28,891 nt of DNA, taken from a virus. Shown here one piece after another: positions 1-9,500 of this stretch; position 1 is the stretch's first letter; the number at the start of each line of letters is the position of its first letter. Under the pieces are notes generated by a model. The model did not search any database. It was not told the DNA's origin and saw nothing but the letters and a program-made list of their open reading frames with translations. The translations under genes and the position numbers were made by a program. Location: positions 1 through 28,891 of the IMG/VR virus record IMGVR_UViG_3300034109_000861; one strand, 5' to 3'.

Positions 1-945
1 TAAAACATGAAAAGCAGAAAAGTCAGAAGAATCTCCCCTAGATACATCTGCACATACAACATAAGTACAATCACTTTCAGGATACTTCCAGACCCATAAA
101 TCTCCAGTCTCACCTCTTTTTTCTATCGGATCTTTTACGTAATTATTCTCATACCATACTAATATACTGCCATCTACCACAGTATGTCCGGATGTCAAGA
201 AGTCACCATCACATTCTTGGGCTGCTGCTTTTTCTCCTAGTAATATGTCTTGTTCCTTTCGCCACTTCCAATCTCTTTCCGGATGGACAGTCCATGGTAA
301 AAATATAGAAGTAAAATCTCCCCCATTTAAAGATTCCTGCCAAACTCTATGAAATAAATTACCTACTCCATTAGGTGTGGATAGTAATATACAACTACCT
401 CCCGTCGCTAATGTAGATTGTGCAGCTGTCCAAATTTCTTCCGAATTAGAAATGTGAGCTGCCTCATCTATAACTAGTAAAGACAATGCTTCAGATCTTG
501 CAGAATCAGGACTTGATGATACTGCTTTAACACTAGATCCATTATTTTTAAATCTAAGCATCATTTTATTGTCCTCCAATGTCTCTTGTTTTAGCCATGA
601 AGGTAAAAAATCATGCATCAATCTAATCTTATGGACTAAATTTTTTGCTACATCTTGTTTGGTTGCAATAATAAGAACTTTATACCCGCTGTTAAATATC
701 ATACTATGCAAAATGAATGCAGCTGATAAAGTTGATATTCCTAACTGCCTTCCTTTGTTTATGATAATATACCTTTCATTATGCATCTTTTCTAATGTGG
801 TCTCTTGGAATGGATAAAGACCAAATAATATACGTCCTTTTGTAGGATGCTCTATTTTGCAGTATTTTTTAGTGAAATAAGTTGAATCTTTTGCACATTT
901 TTTATACTCCTGAGCTATTGCTAGTTTTACTTTATTTGTTGACAT
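1..945 (-). CDS. Phage terminase large subunit (T4 gp17-like), 3' part cut by window edge
   Basis: This is the packaging motor: an ATPase that drives DNA into the prohead and a nuclease that cuts the concatemer. I translated it directly; 315 codons are open from ATG at 945 to base 1 with no stop, so the C-terminus lies outside the window. Visible motifs are a Walker A-like GRQLGIST near residue 65, a Walker B LLVIDEAAHI near residue 157, and the coupling motif STPNG near residue 189. Near the cut edge is CADVSRGDSSDF, which matches the first acidic motif of the RNase H-like nuclease domain of gp17. The start overlaps the end of the upstream gene by 14 bases, which suggests translational coupling. 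The missing part should hold the remaining nuclease acidic residues. The family assignment is secure; the exact start is likely but has no Shine-Dalgarno support. Confidence 0.95.
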   Translation of the reverse strand, partial: MSTNKVKLAIAQEYKKCAKDSTYFTKKYCKIEHPTKGRILFGLYPFQETTLEKMHNERYIIINKGRQLGISTLSAAFILHSMIFNSGYKVLIIATKQDVAKNLVHKIRLMHDFLPSWLKQETLEDNKMMLRFKNNGSSVKAVSSSPDSARSEALSLLVIDEAAHISNSEEIWTAAQSTLATGGSCILLSTPNGVGNLFHRVWQESLNGGDFTSIFLPWTVHPERDWKWRKEQDILLGEKAAAQECDGDFLTSGHTVVDGSILVWYENNYVKDPIEKRGETGDLWVWKYPESDCTYVVCADVSRGDSSDFSAFHVL

Positions 946-1564
946 CTATATTTAAATCTTCTTCTTTTATATTATATGTTCCCATGATATCATCTCTTAA
1001 ATTACTAAAATCAGATCTAATCTTATCTAAAAATGATTCTTTATTTTCAATTGACCATTTTTCAATAGATCCGTCTGCATGAGAATATCCCATGTTATCA
1101 AATGATCTTAATAAAATTTCTACTTCTTTAGATGCCTCTTTTAAAAATGATACCGCATTCTCTTTCTTTTTATCATGAACATAAGTATCAAATTTTCCAT
1201 TTAGCTTCAAGTCTGCTTCATATTTTATTGTACATTCTAAACATCTTCCTGTCTTTTTTCCCAATTTATAATCTGCTTGACCGAAAAGTTTGCCGTCACA
1301 TGTATCTAAACAATTAGGAAATTTACTTATGCTATCTAATTCTTTTAGTATTTCTCTAACTCCCTTAGATCTTTTTACTTTATACCCATCTCTTTGTTCC
1401 CATTCGGTTACATGACCCATAGGTGAAACATCTTCCCATATATCTCCTACTTTTCTTATTTCGGAATCTTCCTTCTTTCTATATCCTATAGTTGTTCTGT
1501 TCTGGGTTTTGTGTTCTCCTATTAGAAGTTTTTTTACCGCTTCTACATTTCTTAATTTACTCAT
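932..1564 (-). CDS. Cys-rich 210-residue protein in the small-terminase position
   Basis: Function is not certain. The protein is hydrophilic and charged. It has a Cys pair C85-x3-C89 and a second pair C108-x2-C111 about 20 residues later, which could bind zinc. The second half (about 112-160) looks helical, with many Lys and Glu residues. It opens with [14 protein letters not shown], a pattern I recall from conserved proteins of marine T4-like phages, but I cannot verify that here. It lies immediately upstream of the large terminase and overlaps it by 14 bases, as small terminase subunits often do, so a DNA-recognition subunit is the leading guess. An alternative is an unrelated zinc-binding phage protein. 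It has one of the few good ribosome sites in the window, AAGGAG about 8 bases before ATG at 1564, although those bases also code for the end of the previous gene, which it overlaps by 8 bases. Confidence 0.6.
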   Translation of the reverse strand: MSKLRNVEAVKKLLIGEHKTQNRTTIGYRKKEDSEIRKVGDIWEDVSPMGHVTEWEQRDGYKVKRSKGVREILKELDSISKFPNCLDTCDGKLFGQADYKLGKKTGRCLECTIKYEADLKLNGKFDTYVHDKKKENAVSFLKEASKEVEILLRSFDNMGYSHADGSIEKWSIENKESFLDKIRSDFSNLRDDIMGTYNIKEEDLNIDVNK

Positions 1565-4500
1565 AGTTTTCTCCTTTTTCTAATTTTGTAACTCTTTTAG
1601 TTAAATCCTTTATTAAATCATATAATTCCTGTATAGCTTTTAGATTATAAACCGAAAGTTTATCATAGTTAACAGCTAGAACTCCTTTTTGTCCTTCTAT
1701 CTTAAACTCTTTTAATAAACCTGTTTTAAGTCCGTCGGTTATATCTTGAGCTATAATACCTACTTCTTTACCCTCTAAGTTAGATGGAATCCTATGAGAT
1801 GAAGATGTTTTATTTACTTCTAAAATAACACCTTTCATTTCATCTGTATTCCAATTATAATTAACAGGTTTTATCGTATATAGTTGCTCTAATACAGAAT
1901 CTATTTCCTCTATATCTTTTTTTAGTCTCCTATCTGAGAATGCTGGAAATGGACCTCCTGATGAGCTTCCTTTTTGCCCTTTCTCTCCTTTGAATCCGGT
2001 TGGACCAGTTGGACCGGGAGGGCCCGGAGGGCCGGGGTCTCCTGGCAATCCTTGTTCTCCTGCTCCCGTAGGACCTATTGAACCTTGCGGACCGGGTCCG
2101 CCGGAAGGGCCGGGAGGGCCGGGTCCACCGGGAGGGCCAGTAGGGCCAGGGGTACCTGAACCGGTTGGACCGGTAAATCCTTGAGGACCAGTAGGGCCAG
2201 GTCCTCCGGGAGTACCTGTGCCAGTAGGGCCGGTAAATCCTTGAGGTCCGGGTCCACCACTAGGTCCAGTAAATCCTTGAGGTCCGGGTCCACCACTAGG
2301 TCCAGTAAATCCTTGAGGTCCGGGTCCACCACTAGGTCCAGTAAATCCTTGAGGTCCGGGTTCTCCGGTAAATCCTTGAGGACCTATACCTGCTAATCCA
2401 GTAAATCCTTGAAATCCTTGGTTGCCTTGCGGGCCAGCCACAGAGCTTGGATTACCTGTAGGTCCTTGGTTGCCTTGCGAGCCCTGAAAACCTTGAGGAC
2501 CGGGAGCTCCCGGAGGGCTTATTATACTAGGTCCTTGTCTTCCTTGAAAACCCTGTGTACCTACTGTGCCTTGTAGTCCTGTTGGACCTTGGTTTCCTTG
2601 AGGTCCCGGTCCGCCGGGTTCTCCTGTAGGGCCTTGAAGTCCTACTCCTGACAAACCTGTAGGGCCTTGATTACCTTGTGTACCTGCTGTTCCTTGAAAA
2701 CCTGTTGGTCCTTGATTACCTTGTGGTCCTTGCCTTCCTTGAAAACCCTGTGTACCTACTGTGCCTTGTAGTCCTGTTGGACCTTGGTTTCCTTGAGGTC
2801 CTATATCCCCTTTCTGACCTTTGTCGCCTGTTAAACCAGGTTGGCCTTTAAATCCTATACTTCCTTTAGTCCCTTTATCGCCTTCACTTCCCTTATCTCC
2901 TTTATATCCTTTATAGCCAATTTCCCCTTTACTTCCTTTAAAATCTCCTTTAATTCCTTTATCTCCTTTAACTCCTTTATCTCCCTTACTCCCCGTAGGT
3001 CCAGGAGGACCTATTTTAGAACTTGGTATAGGAGATGGACTAGGAGCAAAAATTCCTATATTTTCAGGAGATGACATATTATGTACTAACACATCTTCTA
3101 CAAAAAAATTTTCATTTTTCTCTACGCTTAAATTATATACAGTACTAGATGTTGCGTATGAATAAATATTAGATATCTTTTCATAAGATAGTGTTTTGTA
3201 ATTAAAGAGTTCATCGTTTACAGATAAATCTTTAGCTTTTTTCCAATATTTATCATACCATCCTTTAACGTAAAATGGATGTTCTTCAGTACATTGTATA
3301 TTATTATTTATAACATATAAATAATTTGATTTTCCTACATGTTTATATATTATAGTATCTTCTTGTAGTGTTTTATTATCTATGTTATAAGACATGATTG
3401 ATTGACCTACTAAAGCTTCCTCTATTGTTATGTAAACATTATTCAATGTTAATATTTTAGTAGACGGAATAAAACAAGTTGGGCCTACTGATCCTGAAAA
3501 TCCTTTGTCTCCTTTGTCTCCTATTTCTCCTTTATCTCCTACACTGCCCTTCTGACCTATAGTTCCTTGTAGACCCGTTATGCCTTGATTACCCTGAGGT
3601 CCTTGATTACCCTGAAATCCGGTAAAACCTTGTAGTCCTTGATTACCCTGATTACCTTGCGGTCCTTGATTGCCTTGGAAACCTTGTGTACCTACTATTC
3701 CTTGAAAACCTTGTGTACCTACTGTACCTTGTATGCCCTGTATTCCCTGATTACCTTGCGGTCCTTGGTTGCCCTGCGGCCCTTCTACAGAACTTGGATT
3801 ACCGGTAAGACCTTGGTTTCCTTGTAGTCCTTGATTGCCTTGTGTGCCAATTGTTCCTTGAATACCTGTCGGACCTTGATTTCCTTGTGAGCCTTGATTA
3901 CCCTGCGCTCCGGTAGTACCCTGTAGTCCAGTAGGGCCTTGATTACCTTGCGGTCCTTGATTGCCTTGGAAACCTTGAGTTCCTACTGTTCCTTGAATAC
4001 CTGTCGGACCTTGATTTCCCTGTAAGCCTATAGTTCCTTGTAAACCTGTTGGTCCTTGATTGCCTTGTGTGCCAATTATTCCTTGAATACCTGTCGGACC
4101 TTGATTTCCCTGTGAGCCTATAGTTCCTTGTAAACCTATTGGTCCTTGATTGCCTTGAGAGCCTTTGAAGTTTCCTTTTTCTCCTTTCGGCCCTTTTTCA
4201 CCACCGCCAGCTATAGAAACAAATCCTTTAAAACATTCTCCAAAAGTTATTTCTATAGTATTTTCGTCTATGGCAGTATAATTTTCGGGGATAACGGAGT
4301 TCCCGTCATAGGAGTATATAGTAAATACAGGGTATTGTATTCCTGTACCGTGGTTAATTGTAATAACATTACAACTATTTAAAGAACCAGTAAATACGGT
4401 ATCTCCTAATTCACCTTTAGACCCACTTATTCCCTTAAGCCCTTCCTCCCCCTTCTGTCCTTTGCTTCCTTTAAAATTTCCTTTTTCTCCTTTGTTACCC

Positions 4501-6536
4501 TTTCCGGAGGAGCTAGCTATTAGAGCTTGAAATGCGGGGCTACTATTGAACGTGTTTATTAAAAGCTGTTCGTCAATAGTAACATCAACATTAACTTTAA
4601 CTCCATAGATGGTTGTAGAAAAATTAGCAGAAACTCCGTTAGCATTTAAATATTCTATTTCAAAAATATATTCAGTATCTATTTTTGCTATTGGTAAATT
4701 ATCCAATGGAATATCAATACAAAATTCATTAGGAGTTCCTCCGTCTGATGCACTTGGAAATATATCAATGTCAGAAACATTCCATTGCCCTGCATTTATA
4801 ATAAAATTAGGCTTTATATTATCTTCAGATGTGGCTTTAAATGTAAAAGTCTTCTTTATTTCAGACTTATTATTACCGCCTATTAAAGATCCTAAGAAAG
4901 TACCAAAGGAGTTCTTTTCTGATGTGCCAGATGGGGATGATGCATTTACCTTATTTATAGATAATGGAGATTTTTCTACATCCGGTCCTTGAATGTATAT
5001 GTCAAGTTGTGGAGTTTTTCCATTAGCGTCTTTTTCGGAAAATGCAGATATTTGTACAGTATATTCAGTGTTAGGAACTGATTTGGATAAGAAAGAATCT
5101 TTTACTGTTATATTTACTACTTCATTTTCTTGCTTATTGTGCTGTACGTCTAAGGCGTTTATTATATTTCCGCTGTTGGCAGATGTAGTTACTCCCCCAG
5201 CACCTAAGTTTTGATAAGATGAATTTTGCTTTCTAAACTTATTAATATCAAAATAGCTAGATATGTCAGAGCTGTCCTTTATATTTCCTACTTTCTTATT
5301 CTCTATACCCCCATTAGCAGAAAAATCATAAGAAGTAGGATCTGTTAATTTACTTGTTTTGGGTATTTTAAATTCTCCTAAACTAACTGGACTTCCTACC
5401 CCTCCGGCGGCTTTTGCCGAAACTTTTACTCTATCAACATCTCCGGAAACAGGTTTAGCATTTTTAACACATATTTTAGCGTATCCTGTTTTCTTTTGTC
5501 CATCGCTTGTATTTGGACTTTTAAAATAGTCTATACATATATTTGATGAATCGAATTTTGTAATATAAATTTCAGATGGTTCTCTTTTTTTATTTACATA
5601 GGACTCTCTATAGAAAAACTGTTTATCTACCTTTATTTGAGTACTACTAATTACCTCTACGATGGTTGCTGTGTAAGAAGGAACTGTTGGGGAATAACCA
5701 GAAGGTAAATCTCCGGGTAAATACTTGGAAATGTTAGGAGTTAAAGAGATAGTTCCTTTCTCCATTTCTTTTTTAAATGGAGCGCCGGTATTAGCTACTA
5801 TTGTGCTAAGGTTATTTGCGTCAGTTGTTATAGAAAAGTTACCGGAATTAGCTAAACTTCCCGATGTATTTACGGTAGGTGAGGATTCAATAGGTACTCC
5901 TTCAAATAATGTAGGTATATTAGAGGAATAGTTGGAAGAATATTGAGAAGGGGGTGCGGAGGATACATAAGATAAACTAACTGCATGACAACTTCCTGTA
6001 GCTCTGCTTCCGGAAAAGTTTTGAAAAGCTCTTGTTTCAGGAGTTAAATCTACTTTGGGAGGTATAGTATATTTTATATCTCCTACTGTTTTTTTCTTAA
6101 TATTACACAACAATTTACCTACCCATATAATATTAGGTGACGATAAATTTGTTACTTTTCTATTTCTTAGTACATCGAAATTAGCTGTACCTGCTATATA
6201 AATTTCACAATTTCCTATGGGTACCTTATCTCCTATGGTAACAGTTACAATAGCGGATCCATTAGAATTTGCAACATTTTTTATTTCGTGTGGAATTAAA
6301 TTGCCCTCCGAATCATAGACTTCAACAAAAACTTGAGTTCCTTTAACTAAGTTTTGCGTTGGGTTGATTCCTATTTCATTAGACCCTTTTAAAAATTCCG
6401 CAGGTAGAGATAAGCCAAAATAATTAGAACTTAAAGCATCACCATCAAAAAGAGTAAATTCATTTATATAGCTCTTTATCCCAGAGCTAGTTAATTTTTT
6501 ATTATATTCAGATGATGATGTTACTCCAGAAGCCAT
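1557..6536 (-). CDS. Collagen-like tail fibre with internal Hint domain and C-terminal peptidase S74 chaperone
   Basis: This 1659-residue protein is very probably a host-recognition fibre or long adhesin on the virion. Residues 1 to about 678 are a Ser/Asn/Thr-rich, beta-rich region that probably includes the virion-attachment part. Gly-X-Y repeats run about 679-712, a small globular segment with two Cys about 713-778, more Gly-X-Y about 779-1020, and a Hint (intein-like) domain 1021-1153. A Pro/Ser linker follows, then Gly-X-Y about 1178-1528, and a peptidase S74 intramolecular chaperone from S1534 (motif SDRRLKKDI) to the end, with a closing heptad-like coiled coil ([18 protein letters not shown]). 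In known S74 fibres the chaperone trimerises the stalk and then cuts itself off before the Ser. Stalk triplets are rich in Gln, Asn and Thr (GNQGPTG, GFQG). The start at 6536 follows the stop of the upstream gene by 3 bases and has no Shine-Dalgarno. Confidence 0.9.
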   Translation of the reverse strand: MASGVTSSSEYNKKLTSSGIKSYINEFTLFDGDALSSNYFGLSLPAEFLKGSNEIGINPTQNLVKGTQVFVEVYDSEGNLIPHEIKNVANSNGSAIVTVTIGDKVPIGNCEIYIAGTANFDVLRNRKVTNLSSPNIIWVGKLLCNIKKKTVGDIKYTIPPKVDLTPETRAFQNFSGSRATGSCHAVSLSYVSSAPPSQYSSNYSSNIPTLFEGVPIESSPTVNTSGSLANSGNFSITTDANNLSTIVANTGAPFKKEMEKGTISLTPNISKYLPGDLPSGYSPTVPSYTATIVEVISSTQIKVDKQFFYRESYVNKKREPSEIYITKFDSSNICIDYFKSPNTSDGQKKTGYAKICVKNAKPVSGDVDRVKVSAKAAGGVGSPVSLGEFKIPKTSKLTDPTSYDFSANGGIENKKVGNIKDSSDISSYFDINKFRKQNSSYQNLGAGGVTTSANSGNIINALDVQHNKQENEVVNITVKDSFLSKSVPNTEYTVQISAFSEKDANGKTPQLDIYIQGPDVEKSPLSINKVNASSPSGTSEKNSFGTFLGSLIGGNNKSEIKKTFTFKATSEDNIKPNFIINAGQWNVSDIDIFPSASDGGTPNEFCIDIPLDNLPIAKIDTEYIFEIEYLNANGVSANFSTTIYGVKVNVDVTIDEQLLINTFNSSPAFQALIASSSGKGNKGEKGNFKGSKGQKGEEGLKGISGSKGELGDTVFTGSLNSCNVITINHGTGIQYPVFTIYSYDGNSVIPENYTAIDENTIEITFGECFKGFVSIAGGGEKGPKGEKGNFKGSQGNQGPIGLQGTIGSQGNQGPTGIQGIIGTQGNQGPTGLQGTIGLQGNQGPTGIQGTVGTQGFQGNQGPQGNQGPTGLQGTTGAQGNQGSQGNQGPTGIQGTIGTQGNQGLQGNQGLTGNPSSVEGPQGNQGPQGNQGIQGIQGTVGTQGFQGIVGTQGFQGNQGPQGNQGNQGLQGFTGFQGNQGPQGNQGITGLQGTIGQKGSVGDKGEIGDKGDKGFSGSVGPTCFIPSTKILTLNNVYITIEEALVGQSIMSYNIDNKTLQEDTIIYKHVGKSNYLYVINNNIQCTEEHPFYVKGWYDKYWKKAKDLSVNDELFNYKTLSYEKISNIYSYATSSTVYNLSVEKNENFFVEDVLVHNMSSPENIGIFAPSPSPIPSSKIGPPGPTGSKGDKGVKGDKGIKGDFKGSKGEIGYKGYKGDKGSEGDKGTKGSIGFKGQPGLTGDKGQKGDIGPQGNQGPTGLQGTVGTQGFQGRQGPQGNQGPTGFQGTAGTQGNQGPTGLSGVGLQGPTGEPGGPGPQGNQGPTGLQGTVGTQGFQGRQGPSIISPPGAPGPQGFQGSQGNQGPTGNPSSVAGPQGNQGFQGFTGLAGIGPQGFTGEPGPQGFTGPSGGPGPQGFTGPSGGPGPQGFTGPSGGPGPQGFTGPTGTGTPGGPGPTGPQGFTGPTGSGTPGPTGPPGGPGPPGPSGGPGPQGSIGPTGAGEQGLPGDPGPPGPPGPTGPTGFKGEKGQKGSSSGGPFPAFSDRRLKKDIEEIDSVLEQLYTIKPVNYNWNTDEMKGVILEVNKTSSSHRIPSNLEGKEVGIIAQDITDGLKTGLLKEFKIEGQKGVLAVNYDKLSVYNLKAIQELYDLIKDLTKRVTKLEKGENYE
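1560..1937 (-). other. Peptidase S74 intramolecular chaperone domain
   Basis: This encodes residues 1534-1659, the last 126 residues of the fibre. Features seen are the self-cleavage motif SDRRLKKDI with the predicted nucleophile S1534, a conserved-looking VGIIAQDI segment, a [17 protein letters not shown] segment, and a terminal coiled coil. These match the family of phage fibre and spike chaperones that fold a trimeric stalk and then release themselves between the residue before Ser and the Ser (here F1533/S1534). Confidence 0.92.
2230..2360 (-). repeat. 36-bp tandem repeat in the collagen-like stalk
   Basis: Three head-to-tail 36-bp units (2230-2265, 2266-2301, 2302-2337) differ at one base in the first copy, and a partial fourth copy begins at 2338. 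Each unit encodes twelve residues, four Gly-X-Y triplets ([12 protein letters not shown] in one register). Because the unit is a multiple of nine bases, gain or loss of copies would change stalk length without breaking the reading frame or the triplet register. Confidence 0.93.
2530..2801 (-). repeat. 77-bp direct duplication, 195 bp apart
   Basis: The segments 2530-2606 and 2725-2801 are the same 77 bases with one mismatch that I can see. The 195-bp offset is 65 codons, so the reading frame is kept. Both copies encode Gly-X-Y residues ([19 protein letters not shown]). This looks like a recent duplication or recombination within the stalk. Confidence 0.88.
3078..3476 (-). other. Hint / bacterial-intein-like domain within the fibre gene
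   Basis: This segment encodes residues 1021-1153 of the collagen-like fibre (133 residues). It starts with [10 protein letters not shown] (splicing block A, nucleophilic Cys1). It contains CTEEHPFYV (block B, with the T-x-x-H signature at T1083 and H1086), and ends in [19 protein letters not shown] (blocks F/G, terminal His-Asn). The size fits a mini-intein without a homing endonuclease. The residue after Asn is Met, followed by Ser-Ser, so the +1 Cys/Ser/Thr nucleophile needed for classical splicing is absent. By the known chemistry of bacterial-intein-like domains it should cleave at one or both ends and is not expected to splice efficiently. Gly-X-Y repeats end at GPT immediately before Cys1 and restart about 25 residues after the terminal Asn. 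Confidence 0.9.
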
Positions 6537-6539
6537 TTA

Positions 6540-9500
6540 TTATGATATTAATTGGGAATGTCCGTTATCCTTTACAATAAATAGTTCCTTTGCTACATAA
6601 TCTTTAACTACATCTAAATGTGATATGCATAATATAAATCTAAAATATGAAGTAAGCTCTTCCAAGAATAATCCTACGTTAGCAATATTATCAGAATCTA
6701 ATACACCAAATCCCTCATCTATGAAAAAGAAGTCAGGTTTTGGGAGTACAGTAACATGATTTAATGCTGCTCTTATGGCTAAGGATGATATAAATCTTTC
6801 CATGCCAGATGCTAAAGATAGAGGCCATTTAGGTCCATTTACATAAGATATAAATACTTCCAATGTTTTATCAGATAACTCAAATTGAATATTGAATGCT
6901 GCTACATTTTTTAGAGCATCATTGACAACATTTTCTAATACAGGTAAATAATTTTTAATAATGAAAAGAGGAATTCCATCTCTTCTAGTAGCCTTCTCAA
7001 AAACAAAATAATTATTATAAGTTAAAGTGTCATCCTTAAACTTTTTAATTTTTATTTTGATGTCTTTGATTTTTGATTCATTGCTAGTTATTGTAGATTT
7101 ATGCCCTCCGATAGTATAAGCTAATTGATATACAGCATCATCTATTAATTTTTTCTCATCTAATAATTTGGCTATTTCTCTATCTATCTCAGCGTTTTTC
7201 TGCTCTATGTCCTTGTAGGATTCTTGCTCTTTTAGCTTTTCGGAGTAATCTAAAATCAAGTTTTTTGAGATTTGTATTTTCTCCTTAATAATATTTGCTT
7301 GGCTTTCTATATTGTCTAAATTAGATTTAAGCCTATCTGTTTCATTTTTCTTATCGTTGTACTTTTTATATAGAGAGTCTGCTGTTTCTAAATTCTTTAC
7401 AATTTCTCCTAATTCGTTTTTACTTTGTTTGAGTTTATCTAGTTTGTTTAGTAACTCCGGATATTCTTTTTTAGCTTTTTCTCCATCTAATGCGTACTTG
7501 TTGTTTTTTACGCAATACACACAGTTAGGATCATGCTCGTAACCTTGTAGATGGTCTATTAACTTACCACTAGATTTTATTTCAGATTCAGCTACTGCAA
7601 TGTCCCTGTCAAAATCAGATAATGTTTTTCTTATCGTAACTAAATCAGAAGATACGTCAGCTACTTCTCCCATAGATTCTAATTCGGATAAATGCGTTTT
7701 AAGGGCATTTCTAGCCTCTACAAACGACTTTCTCTTATCTTCTAAGGATGAACTAAGGGTTGCCTCATTTCTGCTCTCCTCGTCTATTTTTGTGGCGTAG
7801 TTTACAGATTGCTTAGGGTATGGAGTAAGTTCCTTTCTTTTGTTTTCTATTTGTATGGACAGGACATCAGAACTCTTTTTATTTAACTCTAAGCTAGTTT
7901 CAACTTGTGTTAGCTTAGACTTTATATCTATTATGTTATTTTCATACTCCGTTACAGATTCGTTGTATTTTTGTTTTTGGTGATTCTCAATTTCATATTT
8001 TAATTGTTTGAGATGCTCTTTAGATGTATCATTTAATTTCTCAAAGATGTCTATATCAAAATACTTGTACAATAAATCCTTTTTGTCTTTTTGAGTCTTG
8101 TCAATAAAGTCAGATTTATTATGTTGATCATACATTGTTATAAGCATGAAATTCTCATAACTTCCTAGATACTTTCTAATGCTGTCATTTGTTTCATATC
8201 TTTGCTCGCCGTTTAAAGAAGTTCCATCCTCTTTATAGAAATTAACGATAACTTTTACTTTCCCATCTTTTCCTTTCTTGCCATTACGCTCTATAAAATA
8301 AGACTCTCCTGCAACGGATAATTCTAATTTACAGGAAAAGAAATCAGAAGATGTATTCATTACTTCGGCTCCACTACTTGTTTTACTACATTTGTCAAAA
8401 ATACAGTAAGTCATAGCGTCTAATAAAGTAGATTTTCCAGAAGCATTTGGTGAGAATAATCCAACTAGTCCTCCTAACTCTCCTAAATTAAATACATTGC
8501 CCTCTCCGTAGGAAAACATATTAGAAAATTCAAATCGTATAGGCTTCCATGTTACACCTATAAACTCGGAAGGCTCATCTAATTCTAAGGAAGCTGTTTT
8601 ATGTATATCTAAGAATTTATCCGCTTGGTATTCCTGTTTTAACTCGTTTTGAACATATCTCTCTAGCATTGAGTGTCTCCATTCGAAGTCTCTTATTATG
8701 TTCTCTTTGTCTAGTGATACTTCTCCTTTACCATTGTCTATAATAAATTTAGTTACTTTTGGTTTTTTTATACGGAGAACATTATATTTTTTTTCTAAGG
8801 CTAAACAAAAGGAGTCTATAAATTCTTGAGTGCAATTTTCGGCGGTGATAGCTACATTAAGATTATATGGTAAATCTCCAGGTATTTTTTCAGCTACTTT
8901 ATCATTTTTCAATTTAAATGTATAATATCCATTTGAAGATGCTATCTTAATGAACTCACTTGTATTCTTATTTAAATCCCATTCTATAATTCCATGTGTT
9001 AAATCTTCTCCAAAGTTCTGTTGTATTAAACTAGATGGATAAGCTGCTGTCTTTTCTAAATTGAGATATTGATGTTTATGAATGTCTCCCAATAATATGT
9101 AATCATAATCTGCATGTTCTAATACATCTAAATAATTTCCTTCTAATAGATATCCGTATGCTGTTGCCGAGTTCTTTACCGGTCCATGATACATTAATAT
9201 CTTGGTTTCTGCATCAAAAGATTTTGCGGGGATTACATTTTCAATTTTATCTTTGACATGTAATAAACTAAATCCTATTTGTTCATATTGATATACATTT
9301 GTTTCATTCAAGAAATGTAATGTAGGTAAATTTAAAGTATTTATGATAGGAGTTAATGCATCTAATCTTGTTTTATTATTTAGATTTAAGTCATGATTTC
9401 CTAATATTACTATGGTAGGAAGCATGTTACATAATGTAGATAATAGATTAGATACTACTGAGAATAATTCTGGAGACATGTTTGTTTTTGAATGTACTAT

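Noticed and set aside
1990-2184. Plus-strand open frame that also reads as Gly/Pro-rich, collagen-like
   Set aside because: Gly codons (GGN) and Pro codons (CCN) are complementary, so the antisense of a Gly-Pro-rich repeat is also Gly-Pro-rich. It has no support beyond the overlap with the real fibre gene.
2075-2332. Minus-strand frame with [12 protein letters not shown] repeats
   Set aside because: This is the shifted-frame reading of the 36-bp repeat in the fibre gene, with no start signal of its own and fully inside a well-supported gene.
2230-2360. CRISPR array
   Set aside because: The repeats are directly adjacent with no spacers, in coding sequence, and encode in-register Gly-X-Y triplets.
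3078-3476. Full intein with homing endonuclease
   Set aside because: The domain is only 133 residues, with no LAGLIDADG or HNH motif, and the +1 residue is Met, so neither mobility nor standard splicing is supported.
4609-4992. Plus-strand 127-residue open frame
   Set aside because: It lies wholly opposite the supported fibre gene, has no family resemblance and no ribosome site; long antisense frames arise easily in this codon use.
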